Both the position numbers and the translations under genes were made by a program. From an uncultured Alphaproteobacteria bacterium (lineage in GTDB: Bacteria > Pseudomonadota > Alphaproteobacteria > Micropepsales > Micropepsaceae): a stretch of 64,000 nucleotides of DNA. Shown piece by piece: positions 46,080 to 55,551 of the stretch (its first letter is position 1; every line of letters starts with the position of its first letter). Under the pieces are notes generated by a model. That model had not been told where the DNA came from, ran no database searches, and saw only the letters and a program-made list of their open reading frames with translations. Location: assembly GCA_902826695.1 (NCBI GenBank), contig CADEFU010000011.1, positions 1 to 64,000 on the forward strand, read 5' to 3'.

Positions 46080-47276
46080 TCAGTTCAGCCGGGCAGCCAC
46101 AGACTTCGGCAGCAACACAAAGAGCCGTCCTCGGTGCGCCATACGCCCGGCGACGTTCTCCGCGCGTGCCCCAGCGCCCCAATAGACATCGCCGCGCACA
46201 GGCCCACGGATAGCGCCACCCGTATCCTGCGCCACGACAAGCCGCCGGAACGGAACGTCTTGGCCGCCATCGCTCGGGGCGTTCGCCTCGACCCACATCG
46301 GCGCGCCCAGCGCATGGAACTTAAGATCGACCGCCAAGCTCGCCTCCGGGATCAGCGGCACCCCCTGCGCGCCTTCCGCCCCGAGCGTCGGGTCGGCAAT
46401 CGGCTGCTCTTTGAAGAAAACGTAAGATGCATTCTCGTTCATGAGGCCCGCCGCCTTCGCCGGATTGGCAATGAGCCAGGCACGAATTCGCTGCATAGAC
46501 ATCTCTTCGCGCCGGACCTCACCGCGCTCGATCAAGATTTTCCCGATCGCCGTATAGGGATGCCCGTTCTGTCCGTCATAGGCGACGCGAATGATCTCGC
46601 CGTTCGCAAATCTCACGCGCCCAGACCCCTGCACCTGAAGGAAGAACGCGCCCACCGGATCGTCAACATACGCGACCACCGACGACCGCCCGCGAAGACC
46701 GCCCGCAACGATCTCCCCGCGCGTCAAATAAGGTACCAGCCGCCCGCCCTCGACGCGCCCTGCAATTCGCTCCCCGCGCAGCGCCGGTCGGAACGCGCCA
46801 AGCTCCGCCATCACGAGGTCGCCCGGTCGCGTCAGCAGCGGCGTCGCAAACCGGCCACTTGCCACGCGGCTTCCGGTAAGCTCCGGCTCATAGTAGCCGG
46901 TGAAGAGCCCGACTTCTTCATCCCGGTTCGACGCGATCGCCAGCTGAAAGAACGCTTCGAAGAACCGCCGCGGATCGCCACCGGCTTGCGGAGCCGCGGC
47001 ACAAGCGCCGCGCCACTCCCCAGCAGTGCCATAGGCAGCAACGCCGCCGAACCCATCGCTATCCGCACGCGCCTCAATCTTCCGGCAAGACGCAACGAAC
47101 GCCTTGAGCGCACCCGACAGGTCCGCAGACTGCCACCCGTCAAGCGTGGAGAATGCCGCGCGCCGCAGCACCAACTCGTCCGAAGGCGCGCCCTTGTCCG
47201 CTACGGGGCCGCTAAGCGGCGCACACGCGGCCAACAGAATCACTGCGACCGCGCTGATCGTTGGCGATATGCGCAT
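46080..47276 (-). CDS. mltA: Membrane-bound lytic murein transglycosylase A
   Basis: 398 residues. A lipoprotein signal (VAVILLAACAP, with the lipobox LAAC) anchors it. The MltA core has FTGYYEPELTGS, then SSVVAYVDDPVGAFFLQVQG and the 3D-domain end AQDTGGAIRGPVRGDVYWG with the catalytic Asp. It cleaves peptidoglycan glycan chains to 1,6-anhydro ends. It lies between the Tim44-like gene and the Smr gene, an arrangement conserved in Alphaproteobacteria. Confidence 0.95.
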   Translation of the reverse strand: MRISPTISAVAVILLAACAPLSGPVADKGAPSDELVLRRAAFSTLDGWQSADLSGALKAFVASCRKIEARADSDGFGGVAAYGTAGEWRGACAAAPQAGGDPRRFFEAFFQLAIASNRDEEVGLFTGYYEPELTGSRVASGRFATPLLTRPGDLVMAELGAFRPALRGERIAGRVEGGRLVPYLTRGEIVAGGLRGRSSVVAYVDDPVGAFFLQVQGSGRVRFANGEIIRVAYDGQNGHPYTAIGKILIERGEVRREEMSMQRIRAWLIANPAKAAGLMNENASYVFFKEQPIADPTLGAEGAQGVPLIPEASLAVDLKFHALGAPMWVEANAPSDGGQDVPFRRLVVAQDTGGAIRGPVRGDVYWGAGARAENVAGRMAHRGRLFVLLPKSVAARLN

Positions 47277-47304
47277 GAGAAAATTCGCTTCTTTGATAAA
47301 AGGC

Positions 47305-48003
47305 TTACGTGGCGCCGGCCGCCGTTGCCACAAGCTTCCAGTTAGGATCGGGCGAACGCGTGTCGCGTGCAAAGGTCCAAACATCGGTGACTTCGCGCAC
47401 GACACCTGCCGCACCGTCGATCACCGCGCCCGCCGCATCGCGCGTCGCGCTGATGAGCTCACTCACGAACCGCACGGTCACTTCCGCGATGCGCCCGCGC
47501 AGGCCTGCCTCTTCAAGCTTCGCCTGCTTCAAGCCAACAAACGAAAAGTCGATTTTGTGACCCGACCGCTCGCGCTCGCCGATCGCAGCCTCAAAGCTCG
47601 CATAGACGTCATCTTCAAGCAGCGGCTTCAGCGCCGCCCGATCACCCTCGGCAAACGCACGGGCGATCATCTCATGCGCAACCTTGGCGCCGCTAACAAA
47701 CCCGTCCGGATCGAACGAGCCGTCCGCCTGCCGCACCTGCTCCACACCAAGCGCCAAAGCCGACCCCGGCGCTACACCGGCCATCACGCTATCGCGCACG
47801 GCCGGCCGTGGCGGCATCTCGCGAGAGCGCGGCAGCGGCACAACGTTGTCCTCTTTTGCGCCCGCAGCCCGTCGCGGATCGACGCGCCGCGGATCAAGCG
47901 GCGGCTGTTCGTTACCCGTGCGCTTCCCCAAAACCTGAAACAGGCGGAAAAACACAAAGGCCGCAAAACCTGCCAAGACGATCAATTCCAAGCCCGAACC
48001 CAT
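47305..48003 (-). CDS. Tim44-like domain protein (TimA)
   Basis: 232 residues. One N-terminal membrane span (about 5-23, LELIVLAGFAAFVFFRLFQV), a basic Pro-rich linker, then a Tim44/TIM21-like domain (about 100-230; FVSGAKVAHEMIARAF, a DFSFVGLKQAKLEEAGLRG strand and the final VTDVWTFARD). The family has homology to mitochondrial Tim44 and is the inner-membrane protein TimA in Alphaproteobacteria; its cellular role is not fully known. It is upstream of mltA in the same direction. Confidence 0.88.
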   Translation of the reverse strand: MGSGLELIVLAGFAAFVFFRLFQVLGKRTGNEQPPLDPRRVDPRRAAGAKEDNVVPLPRSREMPPRPAVRDSVMAGVAPGSALALGVEQVRQADGSFDPDGFVSGAKVAHEMIARAFAEGDRAALKPLLEDDVYASFEAAIGERERSGHKIDFSFVGLKQAKLEEAGLRGRIAEVTVRFVSELISATRDAAGAVIDGAAGVVREVTDVWTFARDTRSPDPNWKLVATAAGAT

Positions 48004-48263
48004 GGACCGATCCGTTTCTCAAAAGAAGCCGCGCAACACCCACTCAACCGTTTGCCATATCTAGTGACATGTGCGGCAAACGGACAGCGCTCAAGGGTTA
48101 AACCCTACAGCCACAACCCTTTCCGGTCCATACCACACCGGCAAATTGGACAGCCGCCAGGGTTGCGCGACCCATCGGCCATCGACATTCGCTTGTACGT
48201 ATGGCCAAAGCCGTGATAGCCACCCGCCCTCACGAATTGCCAGCTTTTCTCGAAGGAAAGACG

Positions 48264-48755
48264 ATGACCGACACGCCCGCAAACGGTAGCGCTCCCCACG
48301 AAAACATGGAGTTGCCCACGGCGCAGCTCCAGGTGCTGGCGCAATACGTTAAGGACTTGTCATTCGAGAACCCGGCCGCTCCGATGAGCCTACAGGGCCA
48401 AAAGCCAGCGCTCGATGTCGGCGTTGACGTCCAAGCCCGCGGCCTGGGCGTTGACCAGTACGAGGTCTCGATCCGCATCCGCGCAGATGCCAAAGCCGCA
48501 AGCCAAACGATCTTCGTCTGTGAAGTCGTCTACGCCGGCGTCTTCGTCTTGAAGAACATCGCGCAGGAAAACATCCAGCCGATCCTGTTGATCGAGTGCC
48601 CGCGCCAGCTGTTCCCGTTCGCGCGCCGCGTCGTCGCCGACACGACCCGCGACGGCGGCTTCCCGCCGCTGATGCTCGACCCGATCGATTTCATGACGCT
48701 CTACCGCGCGCAGCTCGCTCAGCAAAAGTCGCAGCAGCCCCAAGCGGCCGTCTAA
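48264..48755 (+). CDS. secB: Protein-export chaperone SecB
   Basis: 163 residues from the ATG at 48264 with AAGGAAAG upstream. The SecB fold shows QVLAQYVKDLSFENPAAP, FVCEVVYAGVF and the LIECPRQLFPFARRVVAD helix, with GGFPPLMLDPIDF. It keeps precursors unfolded for SecA. The tail is Gln/Ala-rich. It is a single gene, convergent with dnaQ by one base, in the conserved order Tim44-like, secB, dnaQ. Confidence 0.95.
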   Translation: MTDTPANGSAPHENMELPTAQLQVLAQYVKDLSFENPAAPMSLQGQKPALDVGVDVQARGLGVDQYEVSIRIRADAKAASQTIFVCEVVYAGVFVLKNIAQENIQPILLIECPRQLFPFARRVVADTTRDGGFPPLMLDPIDFMTLYRAQLAQQKSQQPQAAV

Positions 48756-48756
48756 C

Positions 48757-49455
48757 TCAGTTCGCGATCCAAATCGCCGAAGCACCGAGGCTCGCGACCG
48801 CGGCCTCGTGGTGCGCGCGCTCGTCATCCGTCAACCGCGAGGGCAGGGGTTGAGCCCGAAGCGGCAACGGCTTGTGCGCCCCGGCGGCCGCGCGTCCGCC
48901 CGCCGCCCCATCCGTCGCCATCAACTCAAGCCCCGGCTGCCGTCCGCCCGACAGCTCCAAATAGACTTGCGCCAACAGCTCGACGTCGAGCAGCGCGCCG
49001 TGGCCCTTCGACTTGCGTTCCTCGAGCGAAATGTCGAACCGCCTGCAAAGCGCGTCGAGCGATGCCGGTGACCCCGGAAACTTCCGCCGGGCGATCAGCA
49101 TCGTATCGATGGCGCGCCCAGGCCCAAGCTTCGGTTTGTTCGCGCGCCCAAGCTCCGCATTCAAGAACTTGAGATCGAACTCCGCATTGTGGATGACGAG
49201 CGGACTGTCGCCGATAAACTCCAAGAACGCATCGACCGCATCCGCGAACAACGGCTTGTCGAGCAAGAACTCCGTCGAGAGGTTCGTGATGCGCTGCGAC
49301 TCTTCCGGCACGTCCCGCTCGGGGTTCAAATAGGTATGATAACGCCCGCCGGTGGGTGTCCGGTTCTTGAGCTCGATGCAACCGATCTCGATGATCCGGT
49401 GCCCTTGCGACGGCTCAAGTCCCGTCGTCTCTGTGTCCAGCACGATCTCGCGCAT
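48757..49455 (-). CDS. dnaQ: DNA polymerase III epsilon subunit
   Basis: 232 residues. 3'-5' exonuclease with DTETTG (Asp7, Glu9), the ExoII motif [16 protein letters not shown], and ExoIII with [11 protein letters not shown]. It proofreads replication in the Pol III core. The C-terminal tail (about 180-232) is the flexible alpha-binding end. The first 41 bp overlap the 3' end of coaE in another frame. Confidence 0.95.
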   Translation of the reverse strand: MREIVLDTETTGLEPSQGHRIIEIGCIELKNRTPTGGRYHTYLNPERDVPEESQRITNLSTEFLLDKPLFADAVDAFLEFIGDSPLVIHNAEFDLKFLNAELGRANKPKLGPGRAIDTMLIARRKFPGSPASLDALCRRFDISLEERKSKGHGALLDVELLAQVYLELSGGRQPGLELMATDGAAGGRAAAGAHKPLPLRAQPLPSRLTDDERAHHEAAVASLGASAIWIAN

Positions 49456-50077
49456 CGTCCGCCTGATTCGAAGTCCAAATCCGGCCGTGACGATGCTTCA
49501 GTGCCTCTATGATCGCAACGACTTGAGCCTCGGCATGCGCAAGCCCTTGCGCGCTATCAACAATAAAATCCGCCCGTTTGCGCTTTTCCGCGTCAGGCAT
49601 CTGCTTGTGCAGGATCGCGTCCAGCTTTTCGGGAGTCATGCCGGGCCGCTGCAACACGCGCCGGCGCTGCAATTCCGCCGGCGCCGAGACGACAACTACG
49701 ACATCCACGCGCTTCTCACCGCCGGTCTCAAGAAGCAGCGGAATATCCAACACGACGAGTTTCGCCCCACCGGCAGCCGCACGTTGAAGAAAATCGCGTT
49801 GCGCCACACCAACCAGCGGATGAACGATCGTCTCCAACCTCTTCATCGCCTCAGGCTTTCCCAACACCGCACGCGACAACAGCGCGCGATCGACGCGGCC
49901 ATCGACGACCGCTTCGGGAAACGCCCCGCCGATCGGCGCCACAGCAAGTCCACCACGCTCGTAAAGCGCATGCACGGTCGCATCAGAATCGCAAACGGGC
50001 ACGCCGTGCCGCGCGAACATCTTTGCGGTTTCCGACTTACCCATCCCGATCGATCCGGTCAGCCCGATGATCAGCAT
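49415..50077 (-). CDS. coaE: Dephospho-CoA kinase
   Basis: 220 residues from the ATG at 50077. Walker [13 protein letters not shown] is at the N-terminus, [13 protein letters not shown] in the lid region, and [13 protein letters not shown] follows. It phosphorylates dephospho-CoA in the last step of CoA synthesis. The ATG overlaps the aroE stop by one base (TGATG). The C-terminal 20 residues are charged and extend into dnaQ. Confidence 0.95.
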   Translation of the reverse strand: MLIIGLTGSIGMGKSETAKMFARHGVPVCDSDATVHALYERGGLAVAPIGGAFPEAVVDGRVDRALLSRAVLGKPEAMKRLETIVHPLVGVAQRDFLQRAAAGGAKLVVLDIPLLLETGGEKRVDVVVVVSAPAELQRRRVLQRPGMTPEKLDAILHKQMPDAEKRKRADFIVDSAQGLAHAEAQVVAIIEALKHRHGRIWTSNQADDARDRAGHRDDGT

Positions 50078-50922
50078 CACGCGCGCCCCTCAAGGATCGA
50101 AACGAGGTGCGACCGCAAACCCGCACTCAGCTGTGGCTCGACACCAAACCAAGCGGCAAAACCAGGACGCGCCTGGTGCAACAACATCCCAAGCCCGTCG
50201 ACCGCCTTCAAACGCTGTGCGCGCGCACGCGCAAGCAGCGGCGTCTCAAGCGGCTTGTACACGATGTCGGCAACAACGCCCCGCCGCATGGTTGCAAGAT
50301 CAATGTCGAGCGGCGGCTGGCCAACCATCCCAAGACTGGTTGTATTCACCAGAAGTCCCGCACCTGCGAGCAACGTCGGCAATTCCGCCCAAGCATGTGC
50401 CGCGACAGCGGACCCAAATTGCGCTGCAATCGCATGAGCTTTGTCGGCGGTTCGATTGACGACAAACACCCGCCGCGCGCCAAGCGACAGCAGCGCGCAA
50501 ACGACACCCCGCGCCGCACCTCCCGCGCCAAGCACGACCGCGGCCTGATCGGCAAGCGAGGCAACCCCGCCATCGCGCAGCGATTGCGCAAACCCAAACA
50601 CATCGCTGTTGCGCCCATGCGCCCGCCCGCCCTCGAACACGACGGTGTTCACGGACCCTGTCGCCTTCGCCGCCGCGTCATGCGTGTCGCACAACCTGTA
50701 CGCAGCTTCCTTGTGCGGCAGCGTCACGTTGATGCCGCGAAACCCGAGCTTGGGTAGTGCCGCAAACGTCGCCGCAAAATCGTCCGGTTTGATGGCAAGC
50801 GGCACGTAGGCCGCATCGAGCTTGTGCTCGCCGATCCAATACCCATGCAATGCCGGCGACAGGCTATGGCCGATCGGCCATCCCGCAACGCCTGCAAGCC
50901 GTGCCGCACCCGAGATCGTCAC
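50077..50922 (-). CDS. aroE: Shikimate dehydrogenase
   Basis: 281 residues. Substrate and catalytic residues Lys71 (VTLPHKE) and Asp107 (GRNSDVFG), the nucleotide motif GAGGAARG, and [10 protein letters not shown] at the start, which binds shikimate. It uses NADPH to reduce 3-dehydroshikimate. It overlaps maf by 4 bp (ATGA) and touches coaE. Cytoplasmic. Confidence 0.96.
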   Translation of the reverse strand: MTISGAARLAGVAGWPIGHSLSPALHGYWIGEHKLDAAYVPLAIKPDDFAATFAALPKLGFRGINVTLPHKEAAYRLCDTHDAAAKATGSVNTVVFEGGRAHGRNSDVFGFAQSLRDGGVASLADQAAVVLGAGGAARGVVCALLSLGARRVFVVNRTADKAHAIAAQFGSAVAAHAWAELPTLLAGAGLLVNTTSLGMVGQPPLDIDLATMRRGVVADIVYKPLETPLLARARAQRLKAVDGLGMLLHQARPGFAAWFGVEPQLSAGLRSHLVSILEGRA

Positions 50923-51515
50923 TGTTGCACCATGCCATGGGTTCGCAAAAAATCGAGCAAAGGTAGCATCGGCAATCCCTGGATCGTGAACGTATCGCCC
51001 TCGACCCTGGAAAACAGTTGAAGTCCCAGCCCTTCGACATGATAGCCACCGACGCTCCCCAAAATGTCCCCACCGGCTTCCGCAAGGTAGGACTCAAGAA
51101 AAGCGTCCGAGAACTCGCGCATCGTCAGCTGCGCTTCTTGAACAATCCTCCAAATGACCGATCCATCGCGCGCGACCGCAACCGCGGACGACAGCACGTG
51201 CGTCCGCCCGCGAAGCCGGCGAAGCTGTTCACGCGCGCCCGCAAGATTTCCAGGCTTTTGGAACAACTCTTTCCCCAAGCTCAAAACCTGATCCGCGCCA
51301 ACAACAAGCGCGCCGGGATGCCGCCCGCTCACCTGCAAAACCTTCAGCTCTGCAAGCAAATCCGCGACATCCCGCGGCCGCGCACCCTCAACTTGCAGTG
51401 ACTCGATGATCGATGCCTCGTCCACGCGCGCGGGATCGACCGTGACGGCAACGCCGGCCGACCGCAAAAGCCGCTGACGTGCCGCACTTCCGGATGCAAG
51501 GATAAGGCTACTCAT
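50919..51515 (-). CDS. maf: Maf family nucleoside-triphosphate pyrophosphatase
   Basis: 198 residues. ILASGSAARQRLL starts the Maf fold, VVGADQVLS follows, and GGYHVEGLG is at the C-terminal end. Maf proteins hydrolyse non-canonical or modified nucleotides. The exact subgroup (YhdE or YceF) was not settled. It overlaps the regulator gene by 8 bp and aroE by 4 bp. Confidence 0.92.
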   Translation of the reverse strand: MSSLILASGSAARQRLLRSAGVAVTVDPARVDEASIIESLQVEGARPRDVADLLAELKVLQVSGRHPGALVVGADQVLSLGKELFQKPGNLAGAREQLRRLRGRTHVLSSAVAVARDGSVIWRIVQEAQLTMREFSDAFLESYLAEAGGDILGSVGGYHVEGLGLQLFSRVEGDTFTIQGLPMLPLLDFLRTHGMVQQ

Positions 51516-52350
51516 CGGCCGCTTGCCGCGCGCGCGAATGGAGCGCTATCACGGCCGCCGCCGTCTCCTCGATCGACCGCCGCGTCACGTCAATGACAGG
51601 CCAGCCCTTTTCCCCAAAGAGCCGCCGCGCAAACGCGACCTCCGTACGCACCGTATCAAGATCGACGTACTCCGTTTCCGCCTCTTCATTCAGCGACAAC
51701 AGCCGGTTCTTGCGTATTTGGATCAACCGCTCCGGACTCGTCAGAAGTCCCACAATCAGAGGTCGCTTTATCGCATGCAGCTCGTCGGGCAACGGCACCC
51801 CAAGCACGATCGGAATGTTCGCAGCCTTGATCCCGCGGTTCGCAAGATAGATGCATGTTGGTGTCTTCGATGTCCGGCTCACCCCCACAAGCACCACGTC
51901 GGCCATGTCGAGCGTTGCCGCGCCTTGCCCATCGTCGTGCGCCATCGTGTAGTTGAGCGCATCAATCCGCGCGAAATACTTCGCATCCATCTCATGCTGC
52001 GCGCCAGGCCGGTGGCTGACCTCCACGCCAAGATAATTCCCGAGCAAGCTCATCACGGGATCGATTACCGCAAGCGACGGTTGTCCAAGCTCGCGGCAAC
52101 GCGCTTGAAGAAAATCCCTGAGTTCTTGATTGACCATCGTGTGCAACACCAACCCTGGCGAGGACTCGACTTCCACAAACGCCCGCTCAAGCTGTTTGCG
52201 CGTTCTGACCAGCGGATAGAAATGCTCAATCGGCCGCGAGATATCGAACTGCGCACACGCGGCCTTCGCGACCGCCGTCAGCGTTTCACCCGTCGAATCC
52301 GAAATCAGATGCAGGTGAAAAGATATCCCGATAGTCCGAGGTTTCTGCAC
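51508..52350 (-). CDS. Pyruvate, phosphate dikinase / PEP synthase regulatory protein (DUF299)
   Basis: 280 residues from a GTG at 52350. FHLHLISDSTGETL at the N-terminus and the P-loop-like GVSRTSKTPTCIYLAN are the signature of the bifunctional serine/threonine kinase-phosphorylase that switches PPDK or PEPS on and off by phosphorylating a Thr near the catalytic His. It is the counterpart of the Rickettsia gene RP001, which sits beside the origin in several Alphaproteobacteria. It starts a five-gene overlapping unit down to dnaQ. Confidence 0.93.
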   Translation of the reverse strand: MQKPRTIGISFHLHLISDSTGETLTAVAKAACAQFDISRPIEHFYPLVRTRKQLERAFVEVESSPGLVLHTMVNQELRDFLQARCRELGQPSLAVIDPVMSLLGNYLGVEVSHRPGAQHEMDAKYFARIDALNYTMAHDDGQGAATLDMADVVLVGVSRTSKTPTCIYLANRGIKAANIPIVLGVPLPDELHAIKRPLIVGLLTSPERLIQIRKNRLLSLNEEAETEYVDLDTVRTEVAFARRLFGEKGWPVIDVTRRSIEETAAAVIALHSRARQAADE

Positions 52351-52734
52351 GTCGCCCTGAGGATCACTATGTGAACAACCACCAAGATAAGACCGAGGAC
52401 GTTAAGGGGATGCAAGCGTCATCCCAGAACTCCCCTAACACCCCCGCCTCAACACCATAAGATCTCCACCATCAGCCGTCTCCCAAACCGATCTATCCCA
52501 AACTTTGGAGAACGTGCACGCGCCACAGCCCGTCCACACGGCACCTCACGCTCTTAGCCGCTAAACATCAATGCGAACGATCATCGTCCCCAAATGTGGA
52601 GGAACTTTCTCCCTGGGCATGACCCTGGGGACGCGGGTGACAGGGTCCTTTTGTCCCAATTCTCCACACGCCTATCATCTTCCTACATCCTCCTATCTCT
52701 CTATAAATGAATTGAAATATGGATTGAGAAGGCA
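52351..52734. other. Candidate chromosome replication origin (oriC)
   Basis: 384 bp without a gene, between divergent hemE and the DUF299 regulator. In Caulobacter oriC lies between hemE and the RP001 homologue. DnaA-box-like sites (consensus TTATCCACA) here: TTCTCCACA at 52660-52668 (one mismatch), TCCTCCACA on the minus strand at 52595-52603, CCGTCCACA at 52530-52538, TTCTCCAAA on the minus strand at 52504-52512, and ATCTCCACC at 52462-52470. An AT-rich stretch, about 52690-52727, lies near hemE and could be the unwinding element. A perfect inverted repeat GACCCTG-13 nt-CAGGGTC spans 52621-52647. The region also carries the promoters of both flanking genes. Confidence 0.55.
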
Positions 52735-53769
52735 GTGACCGATCGCCTCGAAAACCCGATCTTGCAGGTGCTTCGCGGCATACCCGTGGAGCCGAAACCG
52801 ATTTGGCTTATGCGCCAAGCCGGCCGCTATCTGCCGGAATACCGCGAGATACGCGCAAAGACCCCTGACTTCCTCAGCCTGTGCTTCACACCATCGCTCG
52901 CAACCGAGGTTACGCTCCAGCCAATTCGACGCTTCGGTTTCGATGCAGCAATCCTGTTCTCCGATATCCTGGTGATCCCTCACGCCCTCGGTCAACGCGT
53001 GTGGTTTGCCGAAGGCGAAGGTCCGCGCCTCGAGCCGATCGCGAGCGCCGCGCACCTGAAGCCTGACAGTGTCGTCGAAACGCTCTCGTCGGTCCTTGAA
53101 ACGGTTGCCTCGGTCCGCGCGAAACTTCCGGCTCAAACAGCGCTGATCGGTTTTGCCGGTGCTCCATGGACAGTCGCGACCTACATGTTCGCGGGACGCG
53201 GCGGGGATGACGGTCTCGCTGCACTGACCAAATCCTACGTTGCACCGGCAGACTTCGCCGCGCTCATCGACATGCTCGTCGAAGCAACGGCGGCCTACCT
53301 GATCGCTCAGATCAAAGCTGGCGCTCAAGCGCTGCAGATATTCGAAAGCTGGGCCGAAACAATCCCGGCTCAGTTCATCGATGCGTACTCGATCAAACCA
53401 ATCCAAACGATTATCGCGAAGATCCGCCGCGAGGCCCCGAACGTACCGATTATTGTGTTCCCACGCGGCGCCGGTCTGAGCCTACCGCGCTACGCGACGG
53501 ACACGGGCGCGAGCGCGATATCCGTCGATACCCACACCCAACTGGCATCGCTGCGCACAAAGCTTCCGCCGGCTCTGGCAACACAAGGAAACCTCGATCC
53601 GATTGCGTTGATCCAAGGTGGCGACGCGTTGCGCAAGAGCGTGCGCAACATCCTTGCCGCGACCGAAGGCACGCCGCACATCTTCAACCTGGGTCACGGT
53701 ATCCGTCCCGAAACGCCGATCGCCAATGTTGAGGAATTGATCCGCTTGGTCAGGAACCCCGCCGCATGA
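52735..53769 (+). CDS. hemE: Uroporphyrinogen decarboxylase
   Basis: 344 residues from a GTG at 52735 with AGAAGG upstream. The substrate motif PIWLMRQAGRYLPEYRE and the SDILVIPHALGQ and GFAGAPWTVATYM strands define UroD. It decarboxylates uroporphyrinogen III to coproporphyrinogen III. hemH overlaps its stop (ATGA). First gene beside the candidate origin. Confidence 0.97.
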   Translation: MTDRLENPILQVLRGIPVEPKPIWLMRQAGRYLPEYREIRAKTPDFLSLCFTPSLATEVTLQPIRRFGFDAAILFSDILVIPHALGQRVWFAEGEGPRLEPIASAAHLKPDSVVETLSSVLETVASVRAKLPAQTALIGFAGAPWTVATYMFAGRGGDDGLAALTKSYVAPADFAALIDMLVEATAAYLIAQIKAGAQALQIFESWAETIPAQFIDAYSIKPIQTIIAKIRREAPNVPIIVFPRGAGLSLPRYATDTGASAISVDTHTQLASLRTKLPPALATQGNLDPIALIQGGDALRKSVRNILAATEGTPHIFNLGHGIRPETPIANVEELIRLVRNPAA

Positions 53770-54806
53770 GGATCGCGGTCGTCATGTTCAACCTCGGAGG
53801 TCCAGGCTCGCTCGATGCCGTGGAGCCGTTCCTCTACAACCTGTTCAGCGATCCCGCGATCATCAGCGTCCCGAACCCGCTGCGCTGGCTTCTCGCCAAG
53901 TTCATCAGCAAGCGCCGCGCACCGATCGCGCGTGAGATTTACGCCAAGATGGGCGGCTCGTCTCCCATCTTGGGCCAAACCTACAATCAAGCATCCGCCC
54001 TCAAGAGCGCCCTCGCGAACGACGACGGCGACCACTACGAAACCTTCGTCGCCATGCGCTACACGGCACCGCACGCCTCTGACGTGATGGAGCAGGTGCG
54101 GCGCTATCGTCCGAACAAAGTCATCCTCTTGCCGCTCTACCCGCAGTATTCGACGACGACGTCGCGCTCGTCGTTTCGCGAGTGGGCGCGGCTCGCCTGG
54201 CGGCGCGAATTCAAGGCTTCGCAAGCGACGATCTGCTGCTATCCCCGCAACGAAGGCCTCATCGACGCCCAAGCAGCTTTGATTACCGAGAGCATCGCGG
54301 CCCTGCCGCCAAACGTTCGCTTCCGGCTGCTGTTTTCCGCCCACGGTCTTCCCGAACGGGTCATCAAGGGCGGCGACCCCTACCAGGCGCAGGTCGAACA
54401 AACCGCCAAGGCAATCGTCGATAAACTGGCACGCCCTCAACTCGACTGGCGCGTCAGCTACCAAAGCCGCGTCGGTTCGTTGAAATGGATCGAGCCTTAC
54501 ACGGACGAGGAAATCAAACGGGCCGGCGCCGAAGGCCTTGCCCTCGTCGTGGTGCCCGTCGCCTTCGTCTCCGAGCATTCGGAGACGCTCGTCGAACTCG
54601 ATATCGAATACGGCAAGCTTGCTGCCGAGCACGGTGTCATGCACTACGTCCGCACCCCAGCCGTCGGCACTCATCCGCGCTTCATCGATGGCTTGGCCGC
54701 GCTCGTCAAAGAAGCAGCCAAGCGCGACGGGACAAAACCCGGTGGCGGCGAACGCGTTTGCCCGAAGACCTGCCGCCAATGCGCGCTTGAAAGGAAATCC
54801 GCGTGA
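53766..54806 (+). CDS. hemH: Ferrochelatase
   Basis: 346 residues. It inserts Fe2+ into protoporphyrin IX. The catalytic His is in FSAHGLPERV, and SEHSETLVELDIEY contains the metal-guiding acidic residues. The C-terminus ends RVCPKTCRQCALE, with three close cysteines; some alphaproteobacterial ferrochelatases (Caulobacter) hold a 2Fe-2S cluster there. It overlaps hemE and hemJ by 4 bp on each side. Confidence 0.96.
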   Translation: MRIAVVMFNLGGPGSLDAVEPFLYNLFSDPAIISVPNPLRWLLAKFISKRRAPIAREIYAKMGGSSPILGQTYNQASALKSALANDDGDHYETFVAMRYTAPHASDVMEQVRRYRPNKVILLPLYPQYSTTTSRSSFREWARLAWRREFKASQATICCYPRNEGLIDAQAALITESIAALPPNVRFRLLFSAHGLPERVIKGGDPYQAQVEQTAKAIVDKLARPQLDWRVSYQSRVGSLKWIEPYTDEEIKRAGAEGLALVVVPVAFVSEHSETLVELDIEYGKLAAEHGVMHYVRTPAVGTHPRFIDGLAALVKEAAKRDGTKPGGGERVCPKTCRQCALERKSA

Positions 54807-55252
54807 GCGAAGCGCTGCTGCCGCTCTATCCGTGGCTCAAGGCCTTCCACATTATCGCGGTGATCGCGTGGATGGCAGGCATGCTCTACCTGCCGCGCCT
54901 GTTCGTCTACCATTGTGAAACCAAACCCGGCACGGCCGAGTACGAGCGTTTCAAGCTGATGGAACGCAAGCTCATGCGTATCATCATCAACCCGGCGATG
55001 ATCGCGACCTGGATCTTGGGCCTTACGTTGGCGCAGACACTCCACGTCTGGGACCAACCCTGGTTCCATCTGAAGTTCCTACTCGTGATCGTGCTCTCAG
55101 GCGTCCATGGCATGCTGAGCCGTTGGCGCCGCGACTTCGAACACGCCCGCAACACCAAGTCGCAACGCTTCTACCGCATCATCAACGAGGTACCGGCCAT
55201 CCTGATGGCGGGGATTGTCATCCTGGTGGTTGTGAAACCCTGGACTGGCTAA
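54803..55252 (+). CDS. hemJ: Protoporphyrinogen IX oxidase HemJ
   Basis: 149 residues from a GTG in a GTGA overlap with hemH. Four membrane spans (about 8-30, 52-76, 82-102 and 122-146). The conserved FHIIAVIAWMAGMLYLPRLF holds the heme-ligand His and the Arg. HemJ oxidises protoporphyrinogen in Alphaproteobacteria that lack HemG and HemY. It follows hemE-hemH as a three-gene unit. Confidence 0.93.
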   Translation: MSEALLPLYPWLKAFHIIAVIAWMAGMLYLPRLFVYHCETKPGTAEYERFKLMERKLMRIIINPAMIATWILGLTLAQTLHVWDQPWFHLKFLLVIVLSGVHGMLSRWRRDFEHARNTKSQRFYRIINEVPAILMAGIVILVVVKPWTG

Positions 55253-55551
55253 AGCCGCAGGATTCAGGCCAAAAATTGCCCTCAAAGCCCCTTCTCAGCC
55301 GCCCTCACCTGCGCTACATATTGGGCCACCTCCGAAAACGTCCGGAAATTGTCCACCAACGGAGCCGGTGCGTCGCGCAATAGCGCAAAGCATCTAAGGC
55401 CCCCCAGACGGACCGGCGCCACGTAGGCGCTGCAGCAGCTTCCGAACGAACATCGATCTCCCTTCCTGAAGGCCTCGGTTCAGCTTTTGTCCGCGAACCG
55501 ATTCCCCTCCCGCAGCCTGCCCTATCCAAAGTCACGAAAGAGTAGATTCCC
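55253..55551. other. Leader region upstream of rho
   Basis: 299 bp with no credible gene. It must hold the rho promoter and untranslated leader. In several bacteria rho is autoregulated by early termination in a leader of this size, but no defined structure is seen here. A short dyad (CCTTCCTGAAGG, around 55461) is the only repeat noticed. Confidence 0.45.
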
